Assembly: GCF_034432235.1 (NCBI RefSeq)
Contig: NZ_DAOUCJ010000064.1
Span: 1-15,146 of the forward strand
DNA from: Thermoflexus sp.
Lineage (GTDB): Bacteria > Chloroflexota > Anaerolineae > Thermoflexales > Thermoflexaceae
Direction of reading: 5' to 3'
DNA length: 15,146 nt
Shown here: positions 7,163 to 13,809 of the stretch, piece after piece
Numbering within the stretch: the first letter of the stretch is position 1
Layout of the letters: each line of letters begins with the position of its first letter
Notes under the pieces: generated by a model
What the model was told of the DNA's origin: nothing
The model's input: only the letters and a program-made list of their open reading frames with translations
Database searches by the model: none
Program-made: the position numbers and the translations under genes

Positions 7163-8556
7163 ACGCCGCCCCGCTCGAACAGGCGATCCACGGCCTCCGC
7201 CAGTTCGGCCAGGTTCTGGACCTGGTGGACGGCCGCGCAGAGGGGGGCGTAGAGGGGCATGTCGCTGTCGCCGGTGCCCCACAGCGGCCGGGGCTCCGGG
7301 TTGAACCACAGGATACGTTTCGCCCGACGGCGGATGAGCTCCAGGCAGTCCAGCCGGGGATCGTTGTAATTGTTCCGCCCATCCCCCACGATGATCACGG
7401 TGGTCCGCCGATCGATGGCCTCCAGGTAATCCCGGCAGAAGGTGGACAGGCTGTTCCCCAGATCCGTGTTGTAATACCCCGGGGGATTTTCCATCAGCAC
7501 CCGGCGCACGGCCTCCTCCGGCCGGTGCTCCGCGAAGATGGGAGTGATCTCCACCAGATCGTCGATGAAGACGAAGCTCCGGGTGCGGCTGATCTGATCC
7601 TGGAGCAGGTAGATCAGGTGCAGGAAGAACTCAGAGCAATGCCGCACGGAGGTGCTGAGGTCGCACAGGACCACCAGGCGGGGCTTGAGGTGGCGCCGTC
7701 GGAAACGCAGATCGAAGGGGACGCCGGCGTGGCGCAGGTTGACCCGGAGGGTGGTTTTGGCGTCCAGGCGGCGGCCGTCGCCGCGCTTGAGGCGCAGGGC
7801 GGCCCGGGTGCGCAGGCGGGCCGCCAGGCGGGCCACCATCTGGCGCAGGCGCTGGAGATCCGTCGGGGTGAGCTCCTGGAAGGGGCGCTCCATCAGCTCC
7901 GCCTCGCTGGGCTCCGGGGGGCGCTCGGCCAGGCGCTCCAGGGTCGCCATTCCGGCCGCCTGCTGAATCTGGCGGGCCATCGCGGCCCGATTGGCCCGGA
8001 TCTGCGCCTCCAGCTGCTGGAGGGTTTTCGCATCCGTTCCCGCTTCGGCCAGCATCCGCAGCAAGGCACGGATCATCTGTTCCAGGCGCTCGTCCAGCCC
8101 GGCGCCTCGCTGCATCCAGCGGGCGAGGGCCTGGCGATCCGCCCATTCTCGTATCCTTTGACGGCCAGCGTAACGGGCCAGCGCCTCCAGCTCCTCCGGG
8201 GTGAAAGGCTGGCCTTGCAGCAGCCGTTGCATCAGGGCAGCGAGGTGCGGCCCGAATTGGGCCGCAAGGGCCTGAAGGGCCGCCTGCAGACGTCGCTGGT
8301 CCTCCGGCGAGAGGCCGTTCATAGCGGGAGCCATGGGCGGCTTGCCCAACCCGAAGAACAGGGGGAAGAGCTCCTCGAAGATGGGGATCGCCCGGGCCTC
8401 CTTCACCAGGGCCGTGCGAAGGGCAGCTTTAAAGGTCTCCCGATCCATCACCCCCACCTGCTCCACCGCCCGCAGCGCGTCGGCCGACTCCGCGACCGAG
8501 ACCCGAACGCCGGTGGCGCGAAGGGCGCGGATGAACTGAAGGATGCGCTCGTCCAC
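7159..8556 (-). CDS. VWA domain-containing protein, CoxE-like
   Basis: The 465-residue protein has a long helical, Gln/Ala/Arg-rich N-terminal half (about 1-250) and a C-terminal von Willebrand A domain (about 290-465). The metal-ion-dependent adhesion site is visible as DLSTS (299-303), a Thr in YYNTDLG (364) and GDGRNN (391-396). The lead-in RRHLKPRLVVLCDLSTSV is typical of CoxE-like proteins. These usually act with a MoxR-type AAA+ ATPase in maturation of metalloenzymes or other complexes; no ATPase or dehydrogenase gene is adjacent here. The start is GTG 8556 (MDERILQFIRALRATGVRVS, the usual CoxE-like N-terminus), with AGGAAAGGA-type purines 8 bases upstream. A TTGACA-N17-CAAAAT promoter lies ~120 bp upstream. 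Confidence 0.87.
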   Translation of the reverse strand: MDERILQFIRALRATGVRVSVAESADALRAVEQVGVMDRETFKAALRTALVKEARAIPIFEELFPLFFGLGKPPMAPAMNGLSPEDQRRLQAALQALAAQFGPHLAALMQRLLQGQPFTPEELEALARYAGRQRIREWADRQALARWMQRGAGLDERLEQMIRALLRMLAEAGTDAKTLQQLEAQIRANRAAMARQIQQAAGMATLERLAERPPEPSEAELMERPFQELTPTDLQRLRQMVARLAARLRTRAALRLKRGDGRRLDAKTTLRVNLRHAGVPFDLRFRRRHLKPRLVVLCDLSTSVRHCSEFFLHLIYLLQDQISRTRSFVFIDDLVEITPIFAEHRPEEAVRRVLMENPPGYYNTDLGNSLSTFCRDYLEAIDRRTTVIIVGDGRNNYNDPRLDCLELIRRRAKRILWFNPEPRPLWGTGDSDMPLYAPLCAAVHQVQNLAELAEAVDRLFERGGV

Positions 8557-8674
8557 AGTCAGGTTCCTTTCCTCAAGGCTTTCTTCCGTTGAGCGCCTGG
8601 CCAGTGCAAATCCCTCCGGACCGAGCCCATGCGCGATCGGGGGCTATGGGGTTCAGGTCACGGAAGGCGCTTCC

Positions 8675-8703
8675 ATTTTGATGCCAGGGGGTCGTCCTGT
8701 CAA
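8675..8703 (-). promoter_or_regulatory. Sigma-70-like promoter for the VWA gene
   Basis: On the minus strand, a perfect TTGACA (complement of 8698-8703) is followed by a 17-bp spacer and CAAAAT (complement of 8675-8680). The predicted start near 8668 gives a leader of about 110 bases before GTG 8556. Confidence 0.55.
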
Positions 8704-8741
8704 AAGGAGAACCCGATCTCTGCAACAGGACATTTCTCCCA

Positions 8742-8771
8742 TTGGCCCTTCCTCTGGTTGCCTCTCATAAT
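8742..8771 (+). promoter_or_regulatory. Possible sigma-70-like promoter for the beta-propeller gene
   Basis: TTGGCC (8742-8747), an 18-bp spacer and CATAAT (8766-8771; five of six to TATAAT). The -35 is weak. A second -10-like box, TATAAA at 8865-8870, lies closer to the gene but has no good -35. Confidence 0.35.
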
Positions 8772-8803
8772 GGAGCCGCAGGCTCCTGAAACCCGCCGGT
8801 TTC
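8772..8803. repeat. Two adjacent perfect hairpins
   Basis: GGAGCC-GCA-GGCTCC (8772-8786) is followed directly by GAAACC-CGCC-GGTTTC (8788-8803). Each has a 6-bp perfect stem with a 3- or 4-base loop. There is no T run after them on either strand, so they are not typical terminators. They start right after a possible -10 box. Confidence 0.6.
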
Positions 8804-8922
8804 CATTCATGTTAAAGAATCTGAGCCTATCGATTTTTCTTTCTTCCGGTAACTTCGGGGTAGGTATAAAGGCCTGGTAGTTTCAGAGGTCGGGCAGGAC
8901 GGTTTGAGATGCCCGGAATCCC

Positions 8923-8928
8923 GGGAGG
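8923..8928 (+). promoter_or_regulatory. Ribosome-binding site deciding the start of the beta-propeller gene
   Basis: GGGAGG ends seven bases before ATG 8936. The in-frame ATG at 8909 has no comparable element, so 8936 is preferred. Confidence 0.7.
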
Positions 8929-8935
8929 GAAGCTC

Positions 8936-10297
8936 ATGGGCGAGCCGGTGAAGAGGGCGGTGGGTGGATTGATGGCGCTGAGCCTGGGGATAGTTTTTTG
9001 GATGCTTTTGCGAGCAGGAATCCCGAGGATGGGCGGGCTTTCGCCGGTATCGCCGCTCGCGACGATGCAACCGCATGCCTCTCCAATGCCAACTTCATCT
9101 CCGGATTGGAGATGCACGCCCCCTCCGTTCCCGACGCCTCCTTTTCTGGTGTGTCCAGGCCTGCCCACACCCACCCCTCGAGCGACCCGAGCGGCGGAGT
9201 CGACGCCCTGGATACCACCCTATCCAGGGGAAATCGTATCGATACCAACGCGGATGGCAGCAGCAGATGCACGCGGGTGGGTGATCATCCCGAATCTGCG
9301 AGAGGGGGCGCTGGCGATTCGGACAGACGGGGCGGGTCGCCTCCTATCAGATCGAACGCGGCTGCGCCTTGTAATGGGCGGGGAGGAGCGGCCGGCGATC
9401 TTCCAGCGCCTGATTCCATCCCCAAATGCTCGTTACCTCGCTGGCATGATCGAAGTGGAGTCTGGCGACCTGGTGTATTTCCTGGAATGGCCGAGGGGCA
9501 GGGTGAAGAGTTGGGTTCTCTCAGACGGATGGTTCCTTCAGTGGCATCCAGATGGACGGCGGGCTTTGCTCGCCAACACCATGGACGGCGTGCTCTTGCT
9601 GTTTGATGTGGAAAAGGGGGAGCGGCGGGTGGTCGCGAAGCCCGCGCTGCGAGATGTGGCGGGGGCAGCGATTTCCCCAGATGGGCAATGGCTGGCTTAT
9701 GGAACCAACACGGGGGATGCGCATGAGATCTGGGTGGCACGAGGGGATGGAAAGGAGCCTCGCCTGCTGCTCCGAACGCGCGGCATGGCGGTGGTGTGGG
9801 GATGATCGCCAGATGGGCGGTGGCTGTTGTTTTCAGGGGAGCCGAATTCGGGCGCCGCAGAATCCAAGGGAAGCCCGACAACGGGGTATCGCTCGCTGGG
9901 GGCAATGGAGTGGGCGACTGGGCAACGGTATCCTCTGCGGGGACCCTTTTTCGCGGATCCGGTATGGTCACCCGAGGGAAGGCGCGTGGCCTACGTGGGG
10001 TGGGTAGAAGGACATCCGTGCTGGGGTAAAGACGAGCTTTATCGGGCGGATCCTCTCTGTCGATGGCGGGGGGTGGGGGTGTATGTGGAGACCGTAGGGG
10101 ATGGAATGCCACAGCTCATTGCGCGCAATGCGGTCGATCCGGCCTGGTCGCCCGATGGGCGGTGGCTGGTGGTCTCGGGGCTGGATGAGCGGGAACAGGT
10201 GGATGTGGGGAAGGTGGCGGCGGATGGCTCACTGCGGGAGCGGCTGACGGAGACGCCGGAGCGGGAGCAGGCCCCCGTATGGATCCCAGAACCGTGA
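8936..10297 (+). pseudogene. Membrane-anchored PD40/TolB-like beta-propeller protein interrupted by an in-frame TGA
   Basis: The frame opens at ATG 8936, meets TGA at 9803-9805 (codon 290) and stays open in the same frame to TGA 10295-10297. It totals 452 sense codons plus the internal stop. Residues ~8-25 are a membrane anchor or uncleaved signal (AVGGLMALSLGIVFWMLL). Residues ~45-95 form a Pro/Thr/Ser-rich linker, then propeller blades begin. Blade motifs of the WSPDG type occur on both sides of the stop: HPDGRRALLA and SPDGQWLAYG before; SPDGRWLLFSG, WSPEGRRVAYVG and WSPDGRWLVVSG after. The stop sits inside such a motif (VVWG-stop-SPDGRW), and a single G-to-A change from TGG would explain it. 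It may be a fresh nonsense mutation, a sequencing error or a readthrough site. Function unknown. Confidence 0.75.
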
Positions 10298-10349
10298 GGC
10301 TGAGGAGGGGTGATGGGAAGGCTGAATTCCCGTCCAGCATCCTCCCTGC

Positions 10350-11807
10350 TCATCCGCCCGGAAAGCTCCGGCTGAGCGTGTCCGCCGTGAAGCGGGCCAG
10401 ATCCCGGAACAGCGCCTCGGCCTGCGCTTCCTGCTCCTCGGAAGGAAGCTGGAGGTGGGCTTCCACCCGGCCAGCCATCTCCTCCAGCGCCTGAGGATCC
10501 GCCCGGGGGGCGAGCCATGCGAAGAGGGAACGATGCGCACCCTTCCGCCCCATCGCTTCCAGCCCGTCCAGGATCTGGCGGTGGGGCGTCCCCTCCCAGA
10601 TGGGCAGGATCATGGCCTCCCGCAGCCAGCGCTCCACCGGATACTCCCCCAGCACGCCCATCCCACCGTGGACCTCCATCGCCCACTTCGCCGTCTGCAC
10701 CGCATGCTCCGCTGTCCAGTATTTGGCCAGATGGGTGAGCAGCCGGAAGAGGTGATAGCCCTCCGAGTAGGGAGGATGTTCCGGCCAGACTTCCTCCAGC
10801 AGACGGACCGTCGTCCAGGCCAGGGCGAAGGCGGCCTGGAGGTCACGGATGCGCTCGGCGAACTGGCGGCGCATCAGCGGGTGGTGGAGAACGGGGCGGC
10901 CGAAGGCGACGCGGCGCTCGGCGAAGGCCAGCGCCTCGGCGATGGCCCGCTGCATCAGGGCGACGCTGCCGATGCTGTTGGCGACGCGGGAGACGTTGAG
11001 GACCTCCAGGATCGAATAGATGCCGGTCTCCAGGCGGCCCAGGAGGTAGGCCTCGCTGTCTCGCAGCTCCACCTCGCCGGTGGGCACGGAGCGGGTGCCG
11101 ATTTTATCCTTCAGACGCCGAATGAGATAGTTCAGGCCGCCGTCCTCCCGGTAGCGGGGGAGCAGGAAGAGGGCCAGTCCGCGAACGGTGCGGGGGGCGC
11201 CCTCGGGCCGGGCGGCGACCACCGCCAGCTCCGCTCCGGCGTTGCTGGCGAAATATTTCTCCCCGGTCAGCCGCCATCGTTCTCCGTCAGGACGGGCCAT
11301 GGTTTCCACCGTCGCCCCCAGATCGGAGCCCCCGCCCGCCTCCGTCATCCAGGTGGCGCCCTGCCAGACATCTCCATCCCGCCGTAAGAGCGGGGGAAGG
11401 AAGCGCGCCTGGAGATCCGGATCGCCGTATTTGTGCAGGGCGAGGGCAGTGGCCAGGGAGACGGTGTAGGGACAGTAAAGGCCGGCGTCGTAAAAGGCGG
11501 TGAGGTAGCCGATGAGGAAAGTCGCGGACAGGCCCGCACCTTCGAAGGCATGCCAGACCGCCCCGGCGCGATAGCCCTGGAGGAGCATCCGGCGGTAATC
11601 GGGAGGATAGAGGATCTCATCGATGCGGCGGCCGAAGCGGTCGTAAGCGCGCAGCCACGGCGTGCCCATGCGGTCGATCATCATCGAGATCGCTTTTCCC
11701 TCCGCCTCCCACCAGCTCTCCAGTTCCTGCAGGTCCAGTTCCGGGGGAAAGGAAAGGCCCATCGATTGAAGGAAGCGGGTCGGCGTGCGCAGCGCATCCA
11801 GATCCAT
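10350..11807 (-). CDS. Acyl-CoA dehydrogenase family flavoprotein (AidB-like class)
   Basis: The 485-residue protein is longer than classical acyl-CoA dehydrogenases (~380-400) and matches the layout of the AidB-like class. It has an N-terminal helical domain, then ATWMTEAGGGSDLGAT (151-166), which resembles the substrate/FAD-binding loop. RLTGEKYFASNAGAELAVVAA, then LKDKIGTRSVPTGEVEL and VANSIGSVALMQRAIAEA follow. EVHGGMGVLGEYPVERWLREA is the typical FAD-contact helix, and IWEGTPHRQILDG carries the expected catalytic-base Glu405. It probably oxidises an acyl-CoA with an electron-transferring flavoprotein; the substrate is unknown. The start ATG 11807 is fixed by GGAGGAGG five bases upstream. 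The frame is open far beyond this start (to 12242), but that extension shows no family similarity and crosses its own promoter. No other fatty-acid gene is adjacent. Confidence 0.9.
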   Translation of the reverse strand: MDLDALRTPTRFLQSMGLSFPPELDLQELESWWEAEGKAISMMIDRMGTPWLRAYDRFGRRIDEILYPPDYRRMLLQGYRAGAVWHAFEGAGLSATFLIGYLTAFYDAGLYCPYTVSLATALALHKYGDPDLQARFLPPLLRRDGDVWQGATWMTEAGGGSDLGATVETMARPDGERWRLTGEKYFASNAGAELAVVAARPEGAPRTVRGLALFLLPRYREDGGLNYLIRRLKDKIGTRSVPTGEVELRDSEAYLLGRLETGIYSILEVLNVSRVANSIGSVALMQRAIAEALAFAERRVAFGRPVLHHPLMRRQFAERIRDLQAAFALAWTTVRLLEEVWPEHPPYSEGYHLFRLLTHLAKYWTAEHAVQTAKWAMEVHGGMGVLGEYPVERWLREAMILPIWEGTPHRQILDGLEAMGRKGAHRSLFAWLAPRADPQALEEMAGRVEAHLQLPSEEQEAQAEALFRDLARFTADTLSRSFPGG

Positions 11808-11812
11808 GGGTG

Positions 11813-11820
11813 CCTCCTCC
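11813..11820 (-). promoter_or_regulatory. Ribosome-binding site fixing the acyl-CoA dehydrogenase start
   Basis: On the minus strand GGAGGAGG precedes ATG 11807 with a five-base spacer, excluding the longer upstream open frame. Confidence 0.85.
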
Positions 11821-11919
11821 TGAAGCATCGGCAGTGGATTCGTCGCCTGCCGGGTCGCTGGCCCGGGCGACAGAAGGAGCGGGAAAACCGTCCTCATGCA
11901 GCAGAGCCGGGCCGGCTTC

Positions 11920-11948
11920 ATGATAGAGTCTTCTTCCTCCCGACTCAA
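11920..11948 (-). promoter_or_regulatory. Sigma-70-like promoter for the acyl-CoA dehydrogenase gene
   Basis: On the minus strand, TTGAGT (complement of 11943-11948) is followed by a 17-bp spacer and TATCAT (complement of 11920-11925, five of six to consensus). The predicted leader is about 105 bases. Confidence 0.5.
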
Positions 11949-12099
11949 AGCACACAGGGTGAGGATCAAGGCGCCTGCTCGATGGATCGGTCCAAGCCAG
12001 ACATCCCCCGTTGGGCTCCGATTTCGGGAAGCGGGATGGATCCTCCGACCGAAAAAGCGGTTCACTGCGGGATGCCCTGAGAACCCGGAAAGGCCATGG

Positions 12100-12127
12100 T
12101 TGACAGATTGCCCGGGCTGGATAGAAT
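12100..12127 (+). promoter_or_regulatory. Strong sigma-70-like promoter of the aspartokinase transcript
   Basis: A perfect TTGACA (12100-12105), 16-bp spacer and TAGAAT (12122-12127) give a predicted start near 12133-12135. This is the best promoter match in the window. It leaves a leader of about 240 bases before the aspartokinase ATG, far longer than needed for translation and fully explained by the attenuator. Confidence 0.8.
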
Positions 12128-12161
12128 TTGGAACAACCATTGCGACGCTCCATTCGGCTTT

Positions 12162-12175
12162 CGAAAGCGCTTTCG
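12162..12175. promoter_or_regulatory. 14-bp perfect palindrome resembling a LacI/CcpA-type operator
   Basis: CGAAAGCGCTTTCG is a perfect inverted repeat centred about 35 bases downstream of the predicted start. Its inner GAAAGCGCTTTC fits the general GWAANCGNTNWC pattern of LacI-family/cre operators. A second overlapping palindrome, GCTTTCGAAAGC, covers 12157-12168. It could be a roadblock operator or an RNA hairpin; no regulator gene is nearby. Confidence 0.4.
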
Positions 12176-12210
12176 GGGGTGCGGCCTTGATGTCCGGGGA
12201 GATCGTCAAG

Positions 12211-12285
12211 ATGGCGCTGACGACCACCGGGATGATGACCACCGGCTGGACGAGCGGCCGGGGGGATGCCCGGGTTGTTGTCTGA
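12211..12285 (+). CDS. Thr/Met-rich leader peptide of the aspartokinase attenuator
   Basis: A 24-codon ORF runs from ATG 12211 to TGA 12283-12285. After the start it reads ALTTTGMMTTGWTS and then GRGDARVVV. Six of 24 codons are Thr (12220-12228, 12238-12243, 12250-12252) and two internal codons are adjacent Met (12232-12237). GGGGAG (12196-12201) ends nine bases before the ATG. An in-frame ATG at 12190 would give 31 residues. The composition is like the E. coli thr leader (runs of Thr), and the downstream gene makes the first committed step to Thr and Met. The position between a strong promoter and a strong terminator supports a regulatory, not structural, role. The final GTT GTT GTC Val codons coincide with the RNA segment that competes for the terminator. 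Confidence 0.75.
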   Translation: MALTTTGMMTTGWTSGRGDARVVV

Positions 12286-12358
12286 GGTAGAAGGCGCAGT
12301 TCCTCTGAGCGAAAGAAACAACCCCCCGGCCGGCAACGGTCGGGGGGTTGTTTTTATT
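12219..12358 (+). promoter_or_regulatory. Ribosome-mediated transcription attenuator upstream of aspartokinase
   Basis: Three alternative pairings can be drawn. 1:2: GACGACCACCGGG (12219-12231, the first Thr codons) with CCCGGGTTGTTGTC (12269-12282), 12 pairs including one G-U, with one mismatch and one bulge. 2:3 (antiterminator): GGGTTGTT (12272-12279) with AACAACCC (12317-12324), 8 perfect pairs. 3:4 (terminator): AAACAACCCCCC (12316-12327) with GGGGGGTTGTTT (12342-12353). Segment 2 is thus a copy of segment 4. Ribosomes stalled at Thr/Met codons would mask segment 1 and let 2:3 form, giving readthrough. Ribosomes reaching the stop at 12283 would cover segment 2, so 3:4 forms and transcription ends. 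Pairings were found by eye; no folding energies were computed. Confidence 0.72.
12316..12358 (+). terminator. Intrinsic terminator (attenuator) before aspartokinase
   Basis: AAACAACCCCCC (12316-12327) pairs perfectly with GGGGGGTTGTTT (12342-12353). The inner GGCCG/CGGTC adds five pairs (one G-U), closed by a GCAA tetraloop (12333-12336). The tail reads TTTTTATT (12351-12358). It ends eight bases before the aspartokinase ribosome-binding site and therefore must be conditionally bypassed. Confidence 0.92.
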
Positions 12359-12365
12359 CCGGATC

Positions 12366-12371
12366 AGGAGG
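12366..12371 (+). promoter_or_regulatory. Ribosome-binding site fixing the aspartokinase start
   Basis: AGGAGG lies five bases before ATG 12377, excluding the longer open frame that runs back to 12266 through the terminator hairpin. Confidence 0.85.
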
Positions 12372-12376
12372 CGGCG

Positions 12377-13768
12377 ATGCGGGTGATGAAGTTCGGGGGG
12401 ACCTCCGTGGGAAATGCGGCCCGGTTCCAGCAGGTGGCGGATCTGATCGCGCTCCATCGCGCTTCGGATCCGCGGCTGGTCGTTGTGGTCTCGGCGATGG
12501 CCGGTGTGACCGACGCGCTGATCCGGATGAGCCATCAGGCGGCTCGAGGGGAGCCGGATTGGATCCCGGCCCTGGCTGCCCTTTGGGAGCGGCATCAGGA
12601 CACGGTTCGGGCGCTGGGGCTGCCGGAGGAGGAGGCGCACGCTCTGGAGGCAGAGCTCCGGGAGGGGTTTGAGCGGGTGGAGACCGTGCTCCGGGCCGTG
12701 GAGGCGCTGAAGGAGCTGTCTCCTTCTACGGCAGATCTGCTGGCCGGGATGGGGGAGCGCTGGAGCGCCCGCATCATGGCGGCCGTTCTGCGGGCCCGGA
12801 GCATCCCGGCACGCGCTGTGGATGCGGATGCGTTCCTGATCACCGATGATCGCTTCGGAGAAGCTTCCCCGGATCTGGAGCAGACCCGGGCGCGGGCGCG
12901 GGCGCTCCTGACGCCGCTCCTGGAGCAGGGGATCCTCCCGGTGGTCACCGGGTTCATCGGCGCCACCCCCGAGGGTCGGCCGACCACCCTGGGGCGCGGC
13001 GGCTCTGATTTCTCCGCCACCATCCTGGGCTACGCGCTGGATGCGGAAGAGGTGTGGATCTGGACCGATGTGGATGGCGTGATGAGCGCGGATCCGAAGA
13101 TCGTGCCCGGCGCCCGCACCATCCCCGAGCTCTCTTACATCGAGGCCGCCGAGATGGCTTACTTTGGAGCGAAAGTTCTCCACCCCCGCACTCTGCTCCC
13201 GTGTATGGACCGGCGGATTCCTGTGCGCATCCTGAACACCATGAACCCCCAGCACCCGGGCACCCGCATCGTCCCCGAGCCCCGGGGCAATGGCCGGGTG
13301 AAGGCGGTGACCCTGATTAAGAACCTGAGCCTGATCACGGTGGAGGGCCGGGGGATGCTCGGGGTGCCTGGGGTGGCAGCGCGGACCTTCGCCACGGTGG
13401 CCGAGCTGGGGGTCAGCATCCTGATGATCTCCCAATCCTCCTCGGAGCAGAACATCTGCTTCGTCATCCCTTCCCCAGCGGCCCCCCAGGTCGTTCAGGC
13501 GTTACGGAAAGCGTTCGAGCGGGAAATCGCCCGGCGGGATATCGAAGACATCTGGGCGATGGATCGGGTGGCGGTGATCGCTGTGGTTGGGGCCGGGTTG
13601 CGAGCGACGCCCGGGATCGCCGCCCGGGTCTTCAACGCCTTGGGGAGCGGCCGCATCAACGTCCTCTCCATCGCCCAGGGTTCTTCGGAATACAACCTCT
13701 CCCTGGTGGTCGCGGAAAGCGAGGCGGAGGAAGCCGTGCGGCGCATCCATGCGGCTTTTTACGAGTAG
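12377..13768 (+). CDS. Aspartokinase (ThrA-like monofunctional type, two ACT domains)
   Basis: The 463-residue enzyme phosphorylates L-aspartate with ATP, the first step to Thr, Met, Ile and Lys. The kinase domain opens with VMKFGGTSVGN (3-13). TGFIGATPEGRPTTLGRGGSD (191-211) and WTDVDGVMSADP (229-240) are the nucleotide/substrate signatures, and YFGAKVLHPRTL follows. Two ACT domains span about 318-385 and 398-463. The first holds ILMISQSSSEQNICFVI, the second VLSIAQGSSEYNLSLVV; both are close to the allosteric Thr-binding segments of ThrA-type enzymes, more than to the short lysine-sensitive alpha/beta type. No homoserine dehydrogenase domain is fused and none follows. It is expressed behind a leader-peptide attenuator whose Thr/Met content fits the pathway. 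The gene could be called lysC or thrA by different conventions, so I leave the symbol empty. Confidence 0.93.
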   Translation: MRVMKFGGTSVGNAARFQQVADLIALHRASDPRLVVVVSAMAGVTDALIRMSHQAARGEPDWIPALAALWERHQDTVRALGLPEEEAHALEAELREGFERVETVLRAVEALKELSPSTADLLAGMGERWSARIMAAVLRARSIPARAVDADAFLITDDRFGEASPDLEQTRARARALLTPLLEQGILPVVTGFIGATPEGRPTTLGRGGSDFSATILGYALDAEEVWIWTDVDGVMSADPKIVPGARTIPELSYIEAAEMAYFGAKVLHPRTLLPCMDRRIPVRILNTMNPQHPGTRIVPEPRGNGRVKAVTLIKNLSLITVEGRGMLGVPGVAARTFATVAELGVSILMISQSSSEQNICFVIPSPAAPQVVQALRKAFEREIARRDIEDIWAMDRVAVIAVVGAGLRATPGIAARVFNALGSGRINVLSIAQGSSEYNLSLVVAESEAEEAVRRIHAAFYE

Positions 13769-13770
13769 AT

Positions 13771-13796
13771 GAGAAGAAAAGACTTCGGCGCCCGAA
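13771..13796 (-). terminator. Possible terminator of the membrane-protein gene
   Basis: On the minus strand TTCGG-GCG-CCGAA (13796 to 13784) is followed by GTCTTTTCTTCTC. The stem is only 5 bp, but the U-rich tail lies just downstream of the stop at 13810 in the right orientation. Confidence 0.35.
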
Positions 13797-13809
13797 AAGC
13801 CCCATGCCT

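Larger units (their letters stand above)
8557..8935. other. Divergent intergenic region between the VWA gene and the beta-propeller gene
   Basis: The 379-bp gap holds a minus-strand promoter (8675-8703), one or two possible plus-strand promoters (8742-8771, and TATAAA at 8865-8870), two adjacent hairpins (8772-8803) and the ribosome-binding site at 8923-8928. The part from 8800 to 8870 is clearly more AT-rich than the coding sequence around it. I recognise no gene or structured RNA. Confidence 0.6.
11808..12189. other. Divergent regulatory region between the acyl-CoA dehydrogenase and aspartokinase loci
   Basis: It holds the minus-strand promoter (11920-11948), a bulged hairpin in the minus-strand leader (GTCGCC 11842-11847 with GGCGAC 11866-11871, inner CGGG/CCCG), the plus-strand promoter (12100-12127) and a palindrome (12162-12175). 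Between 11949 and 12099 I see nothing recognisable. Confidence 0.6.

Noticed and set aside
7225..8592. Long plus-strand open frame (455 codons) antisense to the VWA gene
   Set aside because: The minus-strand product has an intact VWA domain; the antisense product is a Gln/His/Gly-rich shadow.
9827..10297. Independent gene starting at TTG 9827 after the internal TGA
   Set aside because: It lacks a clear ribosome-binding site, begins in mid-blade and continues the upstream frame exactly, so it is the tail of the interrupted gene.
10300..10348. Terminator between the beta-propeller and acyl-CoA dehydrogenase genes
   Set aside because: GGAG...GATG can pair with CATC CTCC, but with a four-base bulge, a long loop and no T run on either strand.
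11842..11871. Hairpin in the acyl-CoA dehydrogenase leader as a riboswitch or attenuator
   Set aside because: A single bulged GC stem with no U tract and no alternative pairing was seen; common by chance at this GC content.
11808..12242. N-terminal extension of the acyl-CoA dehydrogenase
   Set aside because: ATG 11807 has GGAGGAGG at ideal spacing, and the extension would run through the divergent promoters and the attenuator leader.
12134..12376. T-box, lysine or SAM riboswitch as explanation of the long aspartokinase leader
   Set aside because: No T-box AGGGTGG-type motif and no recognisable lysine or SAM riboswitch core was seen; the leader ORF and the three pairings explain the leader better.
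12206..13435. 409-codon minus-strand frame antisense to aspartokinase
   Set aside because: It crosses the terminator, leader ORF and kinase motifs on the other strand and has shadow-like composition.
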